Shown here: piece after piece, positions 16,718 through 28,318 of the stretch
Numbering within the stretch: the first letter of the stretch is position 1
Layout: each line of letters begins with the position of its first letter
Origin: Micromonospora sp. C28SCA-DRY-2
Lineage (GTDB): Bacteria; Actinomycetota; Actinomycetes; Mycobacteriales; Micromonosporaceae
NCBI RefSeq assembly: GCF_030519475.1
Contig: NZ_JAUMKD010000011.1
Span: 62,001-126,000, forward strand
DNA: 64,000 nt
Direction: 5' to 3'
The notes under the pieces: generated by a model
Database searches by the model: none
What the model saw: only the letters and a program-made list of their open reading frames with translations
Told to the model about the DNA's origin: nothing
Made by a program: the position numbers and the translations under genes

Positions 16718-19180
16718 TCAGGCCAGGCCGGCCCGGCGCAGCGCGTCGGCCATCGCGCCGTTCGCCGGCGCCGGGGCGGCACCACCGCGGCCCTGCCGCT
16801 GTGCCCCACCGCGACCGCCCTGGCCGCCACCGCGACCGCCCTGGCCGCCGCCGCGCCCACCCTGGCCGTCCCGCCCGTCCCGCCCGCCACGGGCGCCCTG
16901 GCCGCTGCCGCGCCCGCTCTGGCCGCCGCGCTCGGCGCGCGGGCCGCCCTGCTCGCCACGGGGACCGCCGCGCTCCCGGCGGGCGCCGGGCTCCGCGTCG
17001 TCCTCCAGCCGCAGGGTCAGCGAGATCCGCTTGCGGGGCACGTCGACGTCGAGCACCTTGACCCGGACCACGTCACCGGACTTGACCACCTCGCGGGGGT
17101 CCTTCACGAACGTCCGGGACATCGCCGAGACGTGCACCAGGCCGTCCTGGTGCACCCCGACGTCCACGAACGCGCCGAACGCGGCCACGTTGGTCACCAC
17201 GCCCTCCAGCACCATGCCCGGCGTCAGGTCGCTGATCTTCTCAACCCCCTCGACGAAGGTGGCGGTGCGGAACTCCGGGCGCGGGTCGCGTCCCGGCTTC
17301 TCCAGTTCGGCGAGGATGTCGGTGACCGTGGGCAGGCCGAACGTCTCGTCGACGAAGTCGGTGGCCCGCAGCCCGCGCAGGATGGCGCTCCTGCCGATCA
17401 GCGACCGCAGGTCCTGCCCGGTGTGCGCGAGGATCCGCCGCACCACCGGGTACGCCTCCGGGTGCACGCTGGAGGAGTCCAGCGGATCGTCGCCGTCGGG
17501 GATGCGCAGGAAGCCCGCGCACTGCTCGAACGCCTTGGGGCCGAGCCGCGGCACCTTCTTCAGCTCGGCCCGGGAACGGAACGGACCGTTGGCGTCCCGG
17601 TGCAGCACGATGTTCTCCGCCAGCCCGGCGCCGATGCCGGAGACCCGGGTCAGCAGCGGCGCGGACGCGGTGTTGACGTCCACCCCGACCGCGTTCACGC
17701 AGTCCTCCACCACCGCGTCCAGCGACCGGGAGAGCTTCACCTCCGACAGGTCGTGCTGGTACTGGCCGACCCCGATCGACCGCGGGTCGATCTTGACCAG
17801 CTCGGCGAGCGGGTCCTGCAGGCGCCGGGCGATGGAGACCGCCCCGCGCAGCGAGACGTCCAGCCCGGGCAGCTCCTGGGCGGCGTACGCGGACGCCGAG
17901 TAGACCGACGCGCCGGCCTCGGAGACCACCACCTTGGTGAGGTTGAGCTGCGGGTGGCGCTTGATCAGCTCACCGGCGAGCTTGTCGGTCTCCCGCGAGG
18001 CGGTGCCGTTGCCGATCGCCACCAGCTCCACCCGGTGCGCCGCGGCGAGCCGGGCCAGCGTCTCGATCGAGGCGTCCCACTGCCGGCGCGGCTCGTGCGG
18101 GTAGATCGTGTCGGTGGCGACCACCTTGCCGGTGGCGTCCACGACGGCGACCTTCACCCCGGTGCGCAGGCCCGGGTCGAGGCCCATGGTCGCCCGGGTG
18201 CCCGCCGGGGCGGCGAGCAGCAGGTCGCGCAGGTTGGTGGCGAAGACCCGCACCGCCTCCTCCTCGGCCGCCTGCCACAGCCGCATCCGCAGGTCCGCGC
18301 CGAGGTGGATGAGGATCCGGGTACGCCAGGCCCAGCGCACCGTGTCGGCCAGCCACCGGTCGGCCGGGCGCCCGTGGTCGGTGATCCCGAACCGGCCGGC
18401 GATGGCCGCCTCGTAGCGGGTCGGGCCGGTGGCCACGGCGTCCGCCTCACCCTCCGGCTCCGGGTCCATCGTCAGGTCGAGCACGCCCTCCTTCTCGCCC
18501 CGGAACATCGCCAGGATCCGGTGCGACGGCAGCTTCGGGTACGGCTCGGCGAAGTCGAAGTAGTCGGCGAACTTCGCGCCGGCCTGCTCCTGCCCCTCGC
18601 GTACCCGGGAGACCAGCCGGCCCCGCGACCACATCTGCTCGCGCAGCGACCCGATCAGGTCGGCGTCCTCGGCGAACCGCTCGATCAGGATGGCCCGGGC
18701 GCCGTCCAGCGCGGCGGCCGCGTCGGCCACCCCCTTGTCGGCGTCGACGAAACCGGCGGCCACCTCCCGGGGCTCCCGGGACGGATCGGCCAGCAGCGCG
18801 TCGGCGAGCGGCTCCAGCCCCGCCTCGCGGGCGATCTGCGCCCGGGTCCGCCGCTTCGGCTTGTACGGCAGGTAGATGTCCTCCAGCCGGGACTTGGAGT
18901 CGGCGGCCATGATCTGCGCTTCCAGCGCCTCGTCCAGCTTGCCCTGGCCGCGGATCGACTCCAGCACGGCGGCCCGCCGCTCGTCCAGCTCGCGCAGGTA
19001 GCGCAGCCGCTCCTCCAGGGTGCGCAGCTGGGTGTCGTCGAGCAGGCCGGTGGCCTCCTTGCGGTACCGGGCGATGAACGGCACGGTGGCGCCGCCGTCG
19101 AGCAGCTCCACGGCCGCCCGCACCTGACGCTCGGCGACGCCGAGCTCCTCGGCGATCCGCTGATGAACAGAGAGGGTCAC
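16718..19180 (-). CDS. tex: Tex family S1 RNA-binding protein
   Basis: An 820-residue homologue of Tex (toxin expression/transcription accessory factor), a nucleic-acid-binding protein linked to transcription. Domains in order: helical N-terminus (SVHQRIAEELGVAERQVRAA), PFIARYRKE motif (~38), YqgF/RNase H-like domain with GLDPGLRTG (~330), tandem HhH region with VSGIGAGLAENIV and VPRLGPKAFEQ (~515-560), and an S1 domain ending ISLTLRLEDD (~650-725). The last ~95 residues form an RGG/GGQ-rich tail (RGGQSGRGSGQGARGG, GGRGGGQGGRGGG), more extended than usual for Tex. The start is GTG 19180, 132 nt from the divergent dGTPase start. Confidence 0.93.
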   Translation of the reverse strand: MTLSVHQRIAEELGVAERQVRAAVELLDGGATVPFIARYRKEATGLLDDTQLRTLEERLRYLRELDERRAAVLESIRGQGKLDEALEAQIMAADSKSRLEDIYLPYKPKRRTRAQIAREAGLEPLADALLADPSREPREVAAGFVDADKGVADAAAALDGARAILIERFAEDADLIGSLREQMWSRGRLVSRVREGQEQAGAKFADYFDFAEPYPKLPSHRILAMFRGEKEGVLDLTMDPEPEGEADAVATGPTRYEAAIAGRFGITDHGRPADRWLADTVRWAWRTRILIHLGADLRMRLWQAAEEEAVRVFATNLRDLLLAAPAGTRATMGLDPGLRTGVKVAVVDATGKVVATDTIYPHEPRRQWDASIETLARLAAAHRVELVAIGNGTASRETDKLAGELIKRHPQLNLTKVVVSEAGASVYSASAYAAQELPGLDVSLRGAVSIARRLQDPLAELVKIDPRSIGVGQYQHDLSEVKLSRSLDAVVEDCVNAVGVDVNTASAPLLTRVSGIGAGLAENIVLHRDANGPFRSRAELKKVPRLGPKAFEQCAGFLRIPDGDDPLDSSSVHPEAYPVVRRILAHTGQDLRSLIGRSAILRGLRATDFVDETFGLPTVTDILAELEKPGRDPRPEFRTATFVEGVEKISDLTPGMVLEGVVTNVAAFGAFVDVGVHQDGLVHVSAMSRTFVKDPREVVKSGDVVRVKVLDVDVPRKRISLTLRLEDDAEPGARRERGGPRGEQGGPRAERGGQSGRGSGQGARGGRDGRDGQGGRGGGQGGRGGGQGGRGGAQRQGRGGAAPAPANGAMADALRRAGLA

Positions 19181-19299
19181 GATCTCGATCCGCCTTCGGG
19201 TCTGGGTTCCGCCCTGCATTGTGCCGGCCGGCCCCGACGACCGTCGTCGCGCCCGGCCGGGACGCCGGCGACCCGTCGTCGGCGCCGGCCACCCTGCGC

Positions 19300-19305
19300 T
19301 AGCGT
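19300..19305 (+). promoter_or_regulatory. -10 element of the dGTPase gene (probable leaderless start)
   Basis: TAGCGT is followed by 7 nt (GGCGATC) and then the ATG at 19313, with no ribosome site between. Transcription would begin at or next to the start codon. Confidence 0.55.
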
Positions 19306-19312
19306 GGCGATC

Positions 19313-20824
19313 ATGGAGCAACCTGCGGAGCCGCGCGCCCGGCGGCTCTTCGGCGGCAGCGCCCGGGCCCTCGGCGACCTGGCGACCAGCCCGTTCCGGT
19401 CGGACCGGGACCGGATCGTCGGCTCGCCGTTCTTCGCCCGCCTCGGCGGGGTCACCCAGGTGATCAGCCCGGTCGGCTCCGGTCTGCTGGTGCACAACCG
19501 GCTCACCCACAGCCTCAAGGTCGCCCAGGTGGCCCGGGCGATCGCCGAACGGCTCACCGCCGACGGCGAGCACCGCGACCTGCTGGCGAAGCTCGGCGGC
19601 TGCGATCCGGACGTGGTGGAGGCGGCAGCGCTCGCGCACGACCTCGGCCACCCGCCGTTCGGGCACCTGGGGGAGCGGGTGCTGGACCGGCTGGCCCGGC
19701 ACCGGCTGGGGCTCGCCGACGGCTTCGAGGGCAACGCGCAGTCGTACCGGATCGTCACCAGCACCGAGATCCGCGGCGCGGCGACCACCGGCCTGGACCT
19801 GACCGCGGCGGTCCGGGCGGCGCTGCTGAAGTACCCGTGGACCCGGCTCGACCACCCCGACCCGCACCCCCGGCTGATGGAGCCGCCGCCGCGCGGCGCC
19901 ACCCCGCCGCCGGACGACCCGGCCAGCGGTTCGGCGAAGTTCGGCGCGTACCGGACCGAGGTGGACGACCTGCGCCAGGCCCGGGAGCCGTTCGTCGGCC
20001 GGATCGCCGACTGGCAGCAGACCGTCGAGGCCTCCGTGATGGACACCGCCGACGACATCGCGTACGCCATCCACGACGTGGAGGACTTCTACCGGGTCGG
20101 CGTGCTCCAGCAGGGCGCGGTGGCCGCCGAGCTGATGGCCTGGCAGCGCGAGAGCGGGCACTTCCGGGCCATCACCGACGCGGCGCTGGCCAGCGCGTCG
20201 CGCCGACCCGGCGCGGCGATCGAGCGGCTGCGCCGGCAGCTGCACCGCAAGGACTCCTGGGTCGCCGACGACGACGCGTTCGCCGCCGCGGTCGAGCACG
20301 TCCGCGAGGAACTGGTCGAGGGGCTGCTCGCGGTGCCGTTCGACGGCTCGATCGAGGCCGAGCAGTACGTGGCCCGCTTCTCCGCCCGGTGGACCACCCG
20401 GCTCGTCGACGCGATCACCGTGGTGGAGCACCCCTCGGTGCGCTCCGGGCACGTGCTGCTGGCCCCGGCGCAGTGGCACGAGGTGCAGGTGCTCAAGTTC
20501 GTCCACCACCGGTTCGTGCTGGCCCGCCCCGACCTGGCGCTGCACCAGCGCGGCCAGGCCCGGCTGCTGGGCACGCTGGTGGAGGCGCTGCTGGAGTGGC
20601 TGCTCGACCCCGAGGAGGAGTCCCGCCTGCCGCGCCGGCTGCACGACCTGGTGGAGCTGGCCGAGGCGGAGCTGCACCCGCGTACCCCGGACCGGATCGG
20701 CAAGGCCCGGGGCCGGGCCATCGTCGACTTCGTCGCGCAGCTCACCGACAACCAGGCGGTCGCCATGCTGGACGCGCTCTCCGGCCGCTCCGGCGCCCTC
20801 TGGACCGACGCCTTCGTGCTCTGA
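19313..20824 (+). CDS. dgt: deoxyguanosinetriphosphate triphosphohydrolase-like protein
   Basis: A 503-residue HD-domain protein. It has RLTHSLKVAQ (63-72, first metal His), AALAHDLGHPPFGHLGE (105-121, the HD dyad at 109-110), GFEGNAQSYRIV and DTADDIAYAIHDVEDF. It hydrolyses dNTPs to nucleosides plus triphosphate, controlling dNTP pools in the cytoplasm. The length fits the actinobacterial Dgt-like class. It is transcribed away from tex, and the start is probably leaderless. True dGTP preference cannot be read from sequence. Confidence 0.92.
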   Translation: MEQPAEPRARRLFGGSARALGDLATSPFRSDRDRIVGSPFFARLGGVTQVISPVGSGLLVHNRLTHSLKVAQVARAIAERLTADGEHRDLLAKLGGCDPDVVEAAALAHDLGHPPFGHLGERVLDRLARHRLGLADGFEGNAQSYRIVTSTEIRGAATTGLDLTAAVRAALLKYPWTRLDHPDPHPRLMEPPPRGATPPPDDPASGSAKFGAYRTEVDDLRQAREPFVGRIADWQQTVEASVMDTADDIAYAIHDVEDFYRVGVLQQGAVAAELMAWQRESGHFRAITDAALASASRRPGAAIERLRRQLHRKDSWVADDDAFAAAVEHVREELVEGLLAVPFDGSIEAEQYVARFSARWTTRLVDAITVVEHPSVRSGHVLLAPAQWHEVQVLKFVHHRFVLARPDLALHQRGQARLLGTLVEALLEWLLDPEEESRLPRRLHDLVELAEAELHPRTPDRIGKARGRAIVDFVAQLTDNQAVAMLDALSGRSGALWTDAFVL

Positions 20825-20923
20825 CCCCCGGCCGGGCGTCCGGCCCTCCGGCGGCGCCCCGAGCCCGGAACGCGGCCGAGCCCCGCACCCGGAAACCGGC
20901 GGCACCCCGCCCGTGGCGCCCGT

Positions 20924-22069
20924 TCAGGCGACCGACTGCCACCAGCCGTCGACCGCGGGCGGGTCGTCCACCACCACCCGCTCGCCGGGCCGCGGCACGG
21001 CCAGCCGCACGTCGCGCGCCTTCGCCTCGGCCCAGAGCCGGTCCACCGGCTCGGACCAGTCGTGCAGGGCCAGGTTGAAGGTGGCCCAGTGCACCGGGAT
21101 CAGCAGCCCGCCGCGCAGGTCCAGGTGGGCGTCGACCGCCTCCTCCGGGAACATGTGGATGCTCGGCCAGGCCCGGTCGTACGCGCCGATCTGCATCAGG
21201 GTCACGTCGAACGGCCCGTGCTCCGCGCCGATCTCGGCGTACCCGTCGAAGTAGCCGGAGTCGCCGGTGTAGAAGACCTTGCGCCGGGCCCCGGCGATCA
21301 CCCAGGAGCTCCAGAGCGTGCCGTCGCGGCGCAGCCCCCGCCCGGAGAAGTGCTGGGCCGCGGTGGCGGTGAACTCCAGCCCGGCCACCCGGTGGCACTC
21401 CGACCAGTCCAGCTCGACGATCCGCTCCGCCGGTACGCCCCAGCGGTCCAGGTGCGCGCCGACCCCGAGCGGCACCAGGAACGGCGCGGACTGGCTCGCC
21501 AGCAGCGCCCGCACGGTGGCCATGTCGAGGTGGTCGTAGTGGTCGTGCGAGATCAGGATCGCGTCGACCGGCGGCAGTTCGTCGAGGCGTACCGGGGGCT
21601 CGTGCAGCCGGCGCGGGCCGACCACGGCCGACGGCGAGCAGCGCTCGCTCCACACCGGGTCGAGCAGCACCCGCCGGCCCTCGATCTCGATCAGCGCGGA
21701 GGCGTGGCCGTACCAGACGACGTTGAGCTGCCGGTCGGTGTCGGTGGCCGGCGGCTCGGCCGGGCGCAGCAGCGGCACCGCCGAGCGGGGCCGGCGCCGC
21801 TGCTTGCCGAAGACCAGTTCCCAGAGCAGGTTGCGGCCGGGGTCGGCGACCATCGTCCGGGTGCTCTCCCGGTTGTGGAAGGTGCCGTCGCGGAACTGCG
21901 GCGAGCGGGCGGCCCGCTCGGCGCGGGCGCCGGTGAGCCGGCCGCCCAGGGCCGCCGGCACGTCCCGGGCGGCCCAGGCCAGCCCGGCCAGGGCGGCCAG
22001 CCCGGCGCTGCCGCGCAGCCGGCGCCCCCACGCCCGGTCGAGTTCCGATCGCCCCGCTGGTCGCCGCAT
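20924..22069 (-). CDS. MBL-fold metallohydrolase (NAPE-PLD/UlaG-like)
   Basis: A 381-residue protein with an N-terminal hydrophobic segment (SAGLAALAGLAWAARDVPAA, ~20-40) that may anchor it in the membrane. The metallo-beta-lactamase fold shows VWYGHASALIEIEG, LDPVWS, the metal motif SHDHYDHLD (~173-181), and later AAQHFSGRG and FYTGDSGYF. This pattern matches the N-acyl-phosphatidylethanolamine phospholipase D-like subgroup, so a phosphodiester substrate is possible. The ATG at 22069 gives the full hydrophobic N-terminus. The gene is convergent with dgt. Confidence 0.88.
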   Translation of the reverse strand: MRRPAGRSELDRAWGRRLRGSAGLAALAGLAWAARDVPAALGGRLTGARAERAARSPQFRDGTFHNRESTRTMVADPGRNLLWELVFGKQRRRPRSAVPLLRPAEPPATDTDRQLNVVWYGHASALIEIEGRRVLLDPVWSERCSPSAVVGPRRLHEPPVRLDELPPVDAILISHDHYDHLDMATVRALLASQSAPFLVPLGVGAHLDRWGVPAERIVELDWSECHRVAGLEFTATAAQHFSGRGLRRDGTLWSSWVIAGARRKVFYTGDSGYFDGYAEIGAEHGPFDVTLMQIGAYDRAWPSIHMFPEEAVDAHLDLRGGLLIPVHWATFNLALHDWSEPVDRLWAEAKARDVRLAVPRPGERVVVDDPPAVDGWWQSVA

Positions 22070-22114
22070 CGCCGTCCCCTCCGCCGTCTCCCGCCCTACA
22101 CGGTAGCCACCGCG

Positions 22115-22154
22115 GTACCGCCGTGGCCCGGCGAACCGGCGGCCACGGCGGTAC
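22115..22154 (-). terminator. hairpin terminator downstream of the serine hydrolase gene
   Basis: A perfect 14-bp stem, GTACCGCCGTGGCC / GGCCACGGCGGTAC, with a 12-nt loop begins 10 nt past the stop at 22164 and separates that gene from the MBL gene. Confidence 0.7.
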
Positions 22155-22163
22155 GCGGGCGGT

Positions 22164-23192
22164 TCAGCCGCCGTTGCTCGGCCGCTGGGCGGCGACCCGG
22201 TGGGTCACCCCGGCGCCGGTGAGGTTGGCCGTCACGTCCAGCATCCGCCGGCCCAGCCGGGCCCGGGCCGCCACGGCGGGGTGGGTGGCGCCGTAGTTGT
22301 CCGGGTCGGCCTGCCCGTCGGCGAAGAGCACGTACGTCACCAGCGGCGCCCCGGCGGCGTCGAAGATCACACCGGCCTCGTGCCGGGCGTCGGCGAACCA
22401 GCCGGCCTTGGTGGCGATCCGGGCCCGCTCGGCCGACGAGGTGGTGCGCCGGATCCCCTCGTTGAACGCGATGGGGGAGCGCAGCAGCTTGAGCAGGAAC
22501 GCGGTGGAGGCCGGCGTGAGCAGGGTGCCGGCGACCAGCGCCCGCAGCAGGTCGTGCGTCTCCCGGGGCGTGCTGGTGCCGAGGAAGAACCGGTTCGGGT
22601 TGGCCACCGGCTGCACCTGCGTCTTCGGGAAGCCCTTGGCCACCAGGATGCTGTTCAGCTCGGCGGCCGGGCAGACCAGGCCGCAGAGGCGTACCGCCGT
22701 GTCGTCCGAGACGGTCAGCAGGGCGGCGAGCGCGTGGCCGAGGGTGACCGAACTGGGGTAGGCGTTGTCCAGGCTGAAGATGCCGTCCCCGCCCGGCACC
22801 ACGATCGCGGCGGTCACGTCGACCCGCTGGTCCAGCGTGAGCAGCCCCCGGTCGACCTTGTCCAGCACCGCCACCGCGACCGCGATCTTGTTCACGCTGT
22901 ACGCCTCGAGCACCTGGTCGGGCGAGTCGGCCACCACCTCCAGCGGTCCCTCGGCGGTGGCCAGGCTGAGATAGGCCTGCCAGTTCCCGCCGGCCGTGGT
23001 CGTCTCCCGCAGGTAGGCCGCCTCGATCAGCGGCGCGACCAGTTCCGGTCGGGCGGCGACCCGGGTGGACCGGCCGGCGACGGCCGACGACCCCGGCTCA
23101 GCGGCGGCCGGCACGGCGCCACCCAGCACGGTGCCGGCGGTGGCCACCGTGCCGATGCCCAGTGCGGTCCTGCGGTTCACTCTGATCGCCAA
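22164..23192 (-). CDS. secreted class A beta-lactamase-like serine hydrolase
   Basis: A 342-residue protein with a twin-arginine-like signal (NRRTALGIGTVATAGTVLGG, AxA cleavage near 31) and a penicillin-binding fold. The three active-site elements are present but altered: SVNK (99-102), SDD (162-164, for SDN) and KAG (262-264, for KTG). It is likely an exported beta-lactamase or D,D-peptidase-like enzyme; altered motifs make true resistance activity uncertain. The start is TTG 23192, chosen because GGGAGAG lies just upstream; GTG four codons later has no site. A TATGGT -10 element lies about 45 nt upstream. Confidence 0.85.
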   Translation of the reverse strand: MAIRVNRRTALGIGTVATAGTVLGGAVPAAAEPGSSAVAGRSTRVAARPELVAPLIEAAYLRETTTAGGNWQAYLSLATAEGPLEVVADSPDQVLEAYSVNKIAVAVAVLDKVDRGLLTLDQRVDVTAAIVVPGGDGIFSLDNAYPSSVTLGHALAALLTVSDDTAVRLCGLVCPAAELNSILVAKGFPKTQVQPVANPNRFFLGTSTPRETHDLLRALVAGTLLTPASTAFLLKLLRSPIAFNEGIRRTTSSAERARIATKAGWFADARHEAGVIFDAAGAPLVTYVLFADGQADPDNYGATHPAVAARARLGRRMLDVTANLTGAGVTHRVAAQRPSNGG

Positions 23193-23267
23193 TCGTCTCT
23201 CCCGTCCGGCGTGGATCGTGTCCTCCGGCCACCATAGGGGAAGAGATCGAAACGGGTGATCCCGTGC

Positions 23268-24212
23268 TCACCACGGCCGCCGCCGCAGCGCCGAGCCGAC
23301 CGCGCCGGGCAGGGCGCCGACGGCGCGGGCCACCTGTCCGAGGCCGGGCAGCCAGCCGCCGCGAACCACCTCGCTGGACGGGTCGGGGACGAACACCACC
23401 CCGTCGCCCGGCGGGATCCGCCGGTCGGTCAGCGCGAGCAGCCGCATCAGCGGTCCGACCAGGACGTCGTAGAGGCCGGGCAGCACGGTGAAGCCGACCC
23501 GCATCACCGTGTTGGCCCGACCCACGGAGACCTCCCGGCGGGGCCGGTCGGCGCAGTCCAGGATGGCCCGGGCGACCCGCTCCGGGCTGGTCACCGGCAG
23601 CGGCGGGCGGCCGAGCCGACCCAGGTGGTTCGCGGCCCGCTGGTAGACCGGGGTGTCCACACTGCCCGGACTGATCAGGCACACCTCGACCCCGGGGACG
23701 TCCCGGGCCTCCTGCTGCAGCACCCGGGCCAGCCCCTGCACCCCCCACTTGCTCGCCACGTAGCCGCTCAGGTAGGGGGCGGTGATGTGCCCGAGCACCG
23801 AGCCGACGAGGATCAGCGTGCCGCCACCGGCCGCCCGGAACCGCCCCAGCGCCACCCGGGCCACCGTCGCGGCGCCCAGCAGGTCCGTGCGTACCACCTG
23901 CTCGAAAACCCGTTCCGGGGTCTCCTCGAACCGGCCGTACGCCATCACCGCGGCGGTGTGCAGCCAGACGTCGACCCGGCCGAACCGGTCCACCGCCGCG
24001 GCCGCGAGCGCGTCCACCGCGCCGCCGGCCGTGATGTCGGTCGGCACGTCCAGCGCCTCCGCGCCGGCGGTGGCACACTCGGCGCGTACCTCGGCGAGGG
24101 TCGTGGGGGAGCGGGCCGCGAGCACCAGCCGATCCCCGCGTCCGGCGAACGCCCGTGCCGCCGCCCGGCCGATCCCGCTGGTGGCACCGGTGACCACCAC
24201 CACCCGGCTCAC
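23268..24212 (-). CDS. classical SDR family oxidoreductase
   Basis: A 314-residue dehydrogenase with TGATSGIG (8-15), catalytic Ser138 (LVGSVLGH), YVASK (151-155) and a C-terminal extension of ~80 residues with a hydrophobic stretch. The usual NNAG reads HTAA. SDR proteins of this length with C-terminal extensions often act on lipophilic ketones or alcohols. GTG 24212 overlaps the stop of the alcohol dehydrogenase gene by 4 nt, so the two oxidoreductases are coupled and may act in one pathway. Confidence 0.85.
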   Translation of the reverse strand: MSRVVVVTGATSGIGRAAARAFAGRGDRLVLAARSPTTLAEVRAECATAGAEALDVPTDITAGGAVDALAAAAVDRFGRVDVWLHTAAVMAYGRFEETPERVFEQVVRTDLLGAATVARVALGRFRAAGGGTLILVGSVLGHITAPYLSGYVASKWGVQGLARVLQQEARDVPGVEVCLISPGSVDTPVYQRAANHLGRLGRPPLPVTSPERVARAILDCADRPRREVSVGRANTVMRVGFTVLPGLYDVLVGPLMRLLALTDRRIPPGDGVVFVPDPSSEVVRGGWLPGLGQVARAVGALPGAVGSALRRRPW

Positions 24213-25393
24213 GGTTCGAGCACGACCTTGACGCAGCCGTCCTCCTTCTTCTGGAACATCTCGTACGCCTGCGGCGCCCGCGCCAGCGGCACCCGGTGGG
24301 TACGCAGGTCCGCCACGCCCAGCGGGTCGCTGTCGTCGGCGAGCAGCGGCATGATCTCGTCGACCCAGCGGCGCACGTGGCACTGCCCCATCCGCAGCTG
24401 CACGCCCCGGTCGAACATCTCCATCAGCGGCAGTGGATCGACCTCGCCGCCGTACACCCCGGAGATGGAGACGGTGCCGCCGCGGCGGACCGCCTTGAGC
24501 GCGGCCTTGAGCACGACGAGCCGGTCCACGCCGAGCTTGTCGGTCATGGTCCGGGCGAGCGCGTCCGGCAGCAGCCCGGCGGCGGTCTGGGCGATCTTGC
24601 CCAGCGGCGCGCCGTGCGCCTCCATGCCGACCGCGTCGATCACCGCGTCCGGACCGCGCCCGTCGACCAGGTCGATCAGCGTGCCCGGCACGTCGTCCAG
24701 CTCGCTGACGTCGAGCACCTCGATGCCGTGCCGGCGGGCCATCGCCAGCCGCTCCGGCACCAGGTCCAGCCCGATCACCCGGCCCGCGCCGAGGTGCCGC
24801 CCCACGCGGGCGCAGAACTGCCCCACCGGGCCCAGCCCGAACACGGCCAGGGTGCCGCCCGGCGGGGTGTCGGCGTACTTCACCGCCTGCCAGGCGGTGG
24901 GGAGGATGTCGGAGAGGTAGAGCCACCGCTCGTCGGGGCCGGTCGCCGGCACCTTGATCGGGCCGAACTCGGCGTGCGGCACCCGCAGGTACTCGGCCTG
25001 CCCGCCGGGCACCGACCCGTAGAGCGAGGTGTAGCCGAACAGGGCGGCGCCCTTGCCGTGCGCGGTGACCTGGGTGGTCTCGCACTGCGCGTAGAGCTGC
25101 CGGTCGCACATCCAGCAGGAGCCGCAGGCGATGTTGAACGGCACCACCACCCGGTCACCGGGCCTGAGCCGGGTCACCCCCGCGCCGACCTCCTCGACGA
25201 TGCCCATCGGCTCGTGGCCGAGCACGTCGCCGGGCTTCAGGTACGGCCCGAGCACCTCGTACAGGTGCAGGTCCGAGCCGCAGATCGCGGTGGAGGTGAT
25301 CCGGACGATCGCGTCGGTCGGCTCCTCGATCCGCGGGTCGGGCACCTCCTCCACCCGTACGTCCCGCTTGCCCTGCCAGGTCAGTGCCTTCAT
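24209..25393 (-). CDS. zinc-dependent alcohol/formaldehyde-dehydrogenase-like protein (MDR family)
   Basis: A 394-residue medium-chain dehydrogenase. Catalytic zinc ligands are in TAICGSDLHLY and VLGHEPMG; structural zinc ligands are in ACGSCWMCDRQLYAQC. The cofactor site is VFGLGPVGQFCARVG followed by D (RVIGLD), favouring NAD(H). The overall pattern matches glutathione-independent formaldehyde dehydrogenase-like enzymes. ATG 25393 has GAAGGGA upstream. It is first in an operon with the SDR gene. The true substrate is unknown. Confidence 0.88.
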   Translation of the reverse strand: MKALTWQGKRDVRVEEVPDPRIEEPTDAIVRITSTAICGSDLHLYEVLGPYLKPGDVLGHEPMGIVEEVGAGVTRLRPGDRVVVPFNIACGSCWMCDRQLYAQCETTQVTAHGKGAALFGYTSLYGSVPGGQAEYLRVPHAEFGPIKVPATGPDERWLYLSDILPTAWQAVKYADTPPGGTLAVFGLGPVGQFCARVGRHLGAGRVIGLDLVPERLAMARRHGIEVLDVSELDDVPGTLIDLVDGRGPDAVIDAVGMEAHGAPLGKIAQTAAGLLPDALARTMTDKLGVDRLVVLKAALKAVRRGGTVSISGVYGGEVDPLPLMEMFDRGVQLRMGQCHVRRWVDEIMPLLADDSDPLGVADLRTHRVPLARAPQAYEMFQKKEDGCVKVVLEP

Positions 25394-25561
25394 GCCCGAT
25401 TCCCTTCGCCGTGGGCGTCCCCCCGGGTGCTACCCCGGCAGGCCGGCTTGAACCGGCCGCCGGCCGGGCGGTCCCTGGCCGGAGCCGCCGCTCGGGCTGG
25501 GGCTGCCGCTGTGCCGGGCCGCCGTTCGGCCGGGCCGCCGTTGCGGGGAGCCGGGAAAGGG

Positions 25562-25606
25562 GGACGGGCCGCCGCGCTCCCGATCGGGGAGTGCGACGGC
25601 CCGTCC
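25562..25606 (-). terminator. terminator of the sdhCAB operon
   Basis: A 20-bp stem with two imperfect pairs (GGACGGGCCGCCGCGCTCCC against GGGAGTGCGACGGCCCGTCC) and a 5-nt loop, 15 nt past the sdhB stop. On the minus strand it is followed by a C/T-rich run. Confidence 0.7.
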
Positions 25607-25621
25607 GCGGAGCCGCCAGGC

Positions 25622-26379
25622 TCAGGAGCCGGGGGTGTCGCCCCGCTTGGCGGTGGCCTTCAGGTAGTCCCGGTTCAGCCGGCCGATGGTGTTCAGCGGG
25701 ATGCCCTTCGGGCAGACCACCGTGCACTCGCCGGCGTTGGTGCAGCCGCCGAAGCCGGCCTCGTCGTGCGCGTCGACCATGCCGATCACCCGGGTGTACC
25801 GCTCCGGCTGGCCCTGCGGCAGCAGCGAGAGCTGGGTGACCTTCGCCGCGGTGAAGAGCATGCCCGAGCCGTTCGGGCAGGCCGCCACGCAGGCGCCGCA
25901 GCCGATGCAGGCCGCCGACTCGAAGGCCGCGTCCGCGTTGGCCTTGGCCACCGGCACCGAGTGCGCCTCCGGGGCGCTGCCGGTCGGCGCGGTGATGTAG
26001 CCGCCCGCTGCGATGATCTTGTCGAACGCGCTGCGGTTGACCACCAGGTCCTTGATCACCGGGAAGGCCCGGGCGCGCCACGGCTCGATGTCGATCGTGT
26101 CCCCGTCCTTGAACTGCCGCATGTGCAGCTGGCACGCGGTGGTGCCGCGCTGCGGCCCGTGCGCGTTGCCGTTGATCATCAGGCCGCACATGCCGCAGAT
26201 GCCCTCGCGGCAGTCGTGGTCGAACGCCACCGGCTCCTCGCCGGCGAGGATCAGCCGCTCGTTGAGCACGTCGAGCATCTCCAGGAACGACATGTCCGGG
26301 GAGACGTCGTCGACCTGGTAGGTCACCATCCGACCCTTGTCCTCGGGGCCGGACTGGCGCCAGATGCGCAGGGTCAGGT

Positions 26380-26383
<4 letters not shown>
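25622..26383 (-). CDS. sdhB: succinate dehydrogenase iron-sulfur subunit
   Basis: A 253-residue subunit carrying electrons from SdhA to quinone. The [2Fe-2S] domain has CREGICGMCG and a later Cys in TTACQLHM. The C-terminal domain carries CIGCGACVAACPNG and CTNAGECTVVCPKGIP for the [4Fe-4S] and [3Fe-4S] clusters. GTG 26383 overlaps the sdhA stop by 4 nt. It is the last gene of sdhCAB, before a strong terminator. Confidence 0.95.
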
Positions 26384-28317
<1,934 letters not shown>

Positions 28318-28318
28318 G

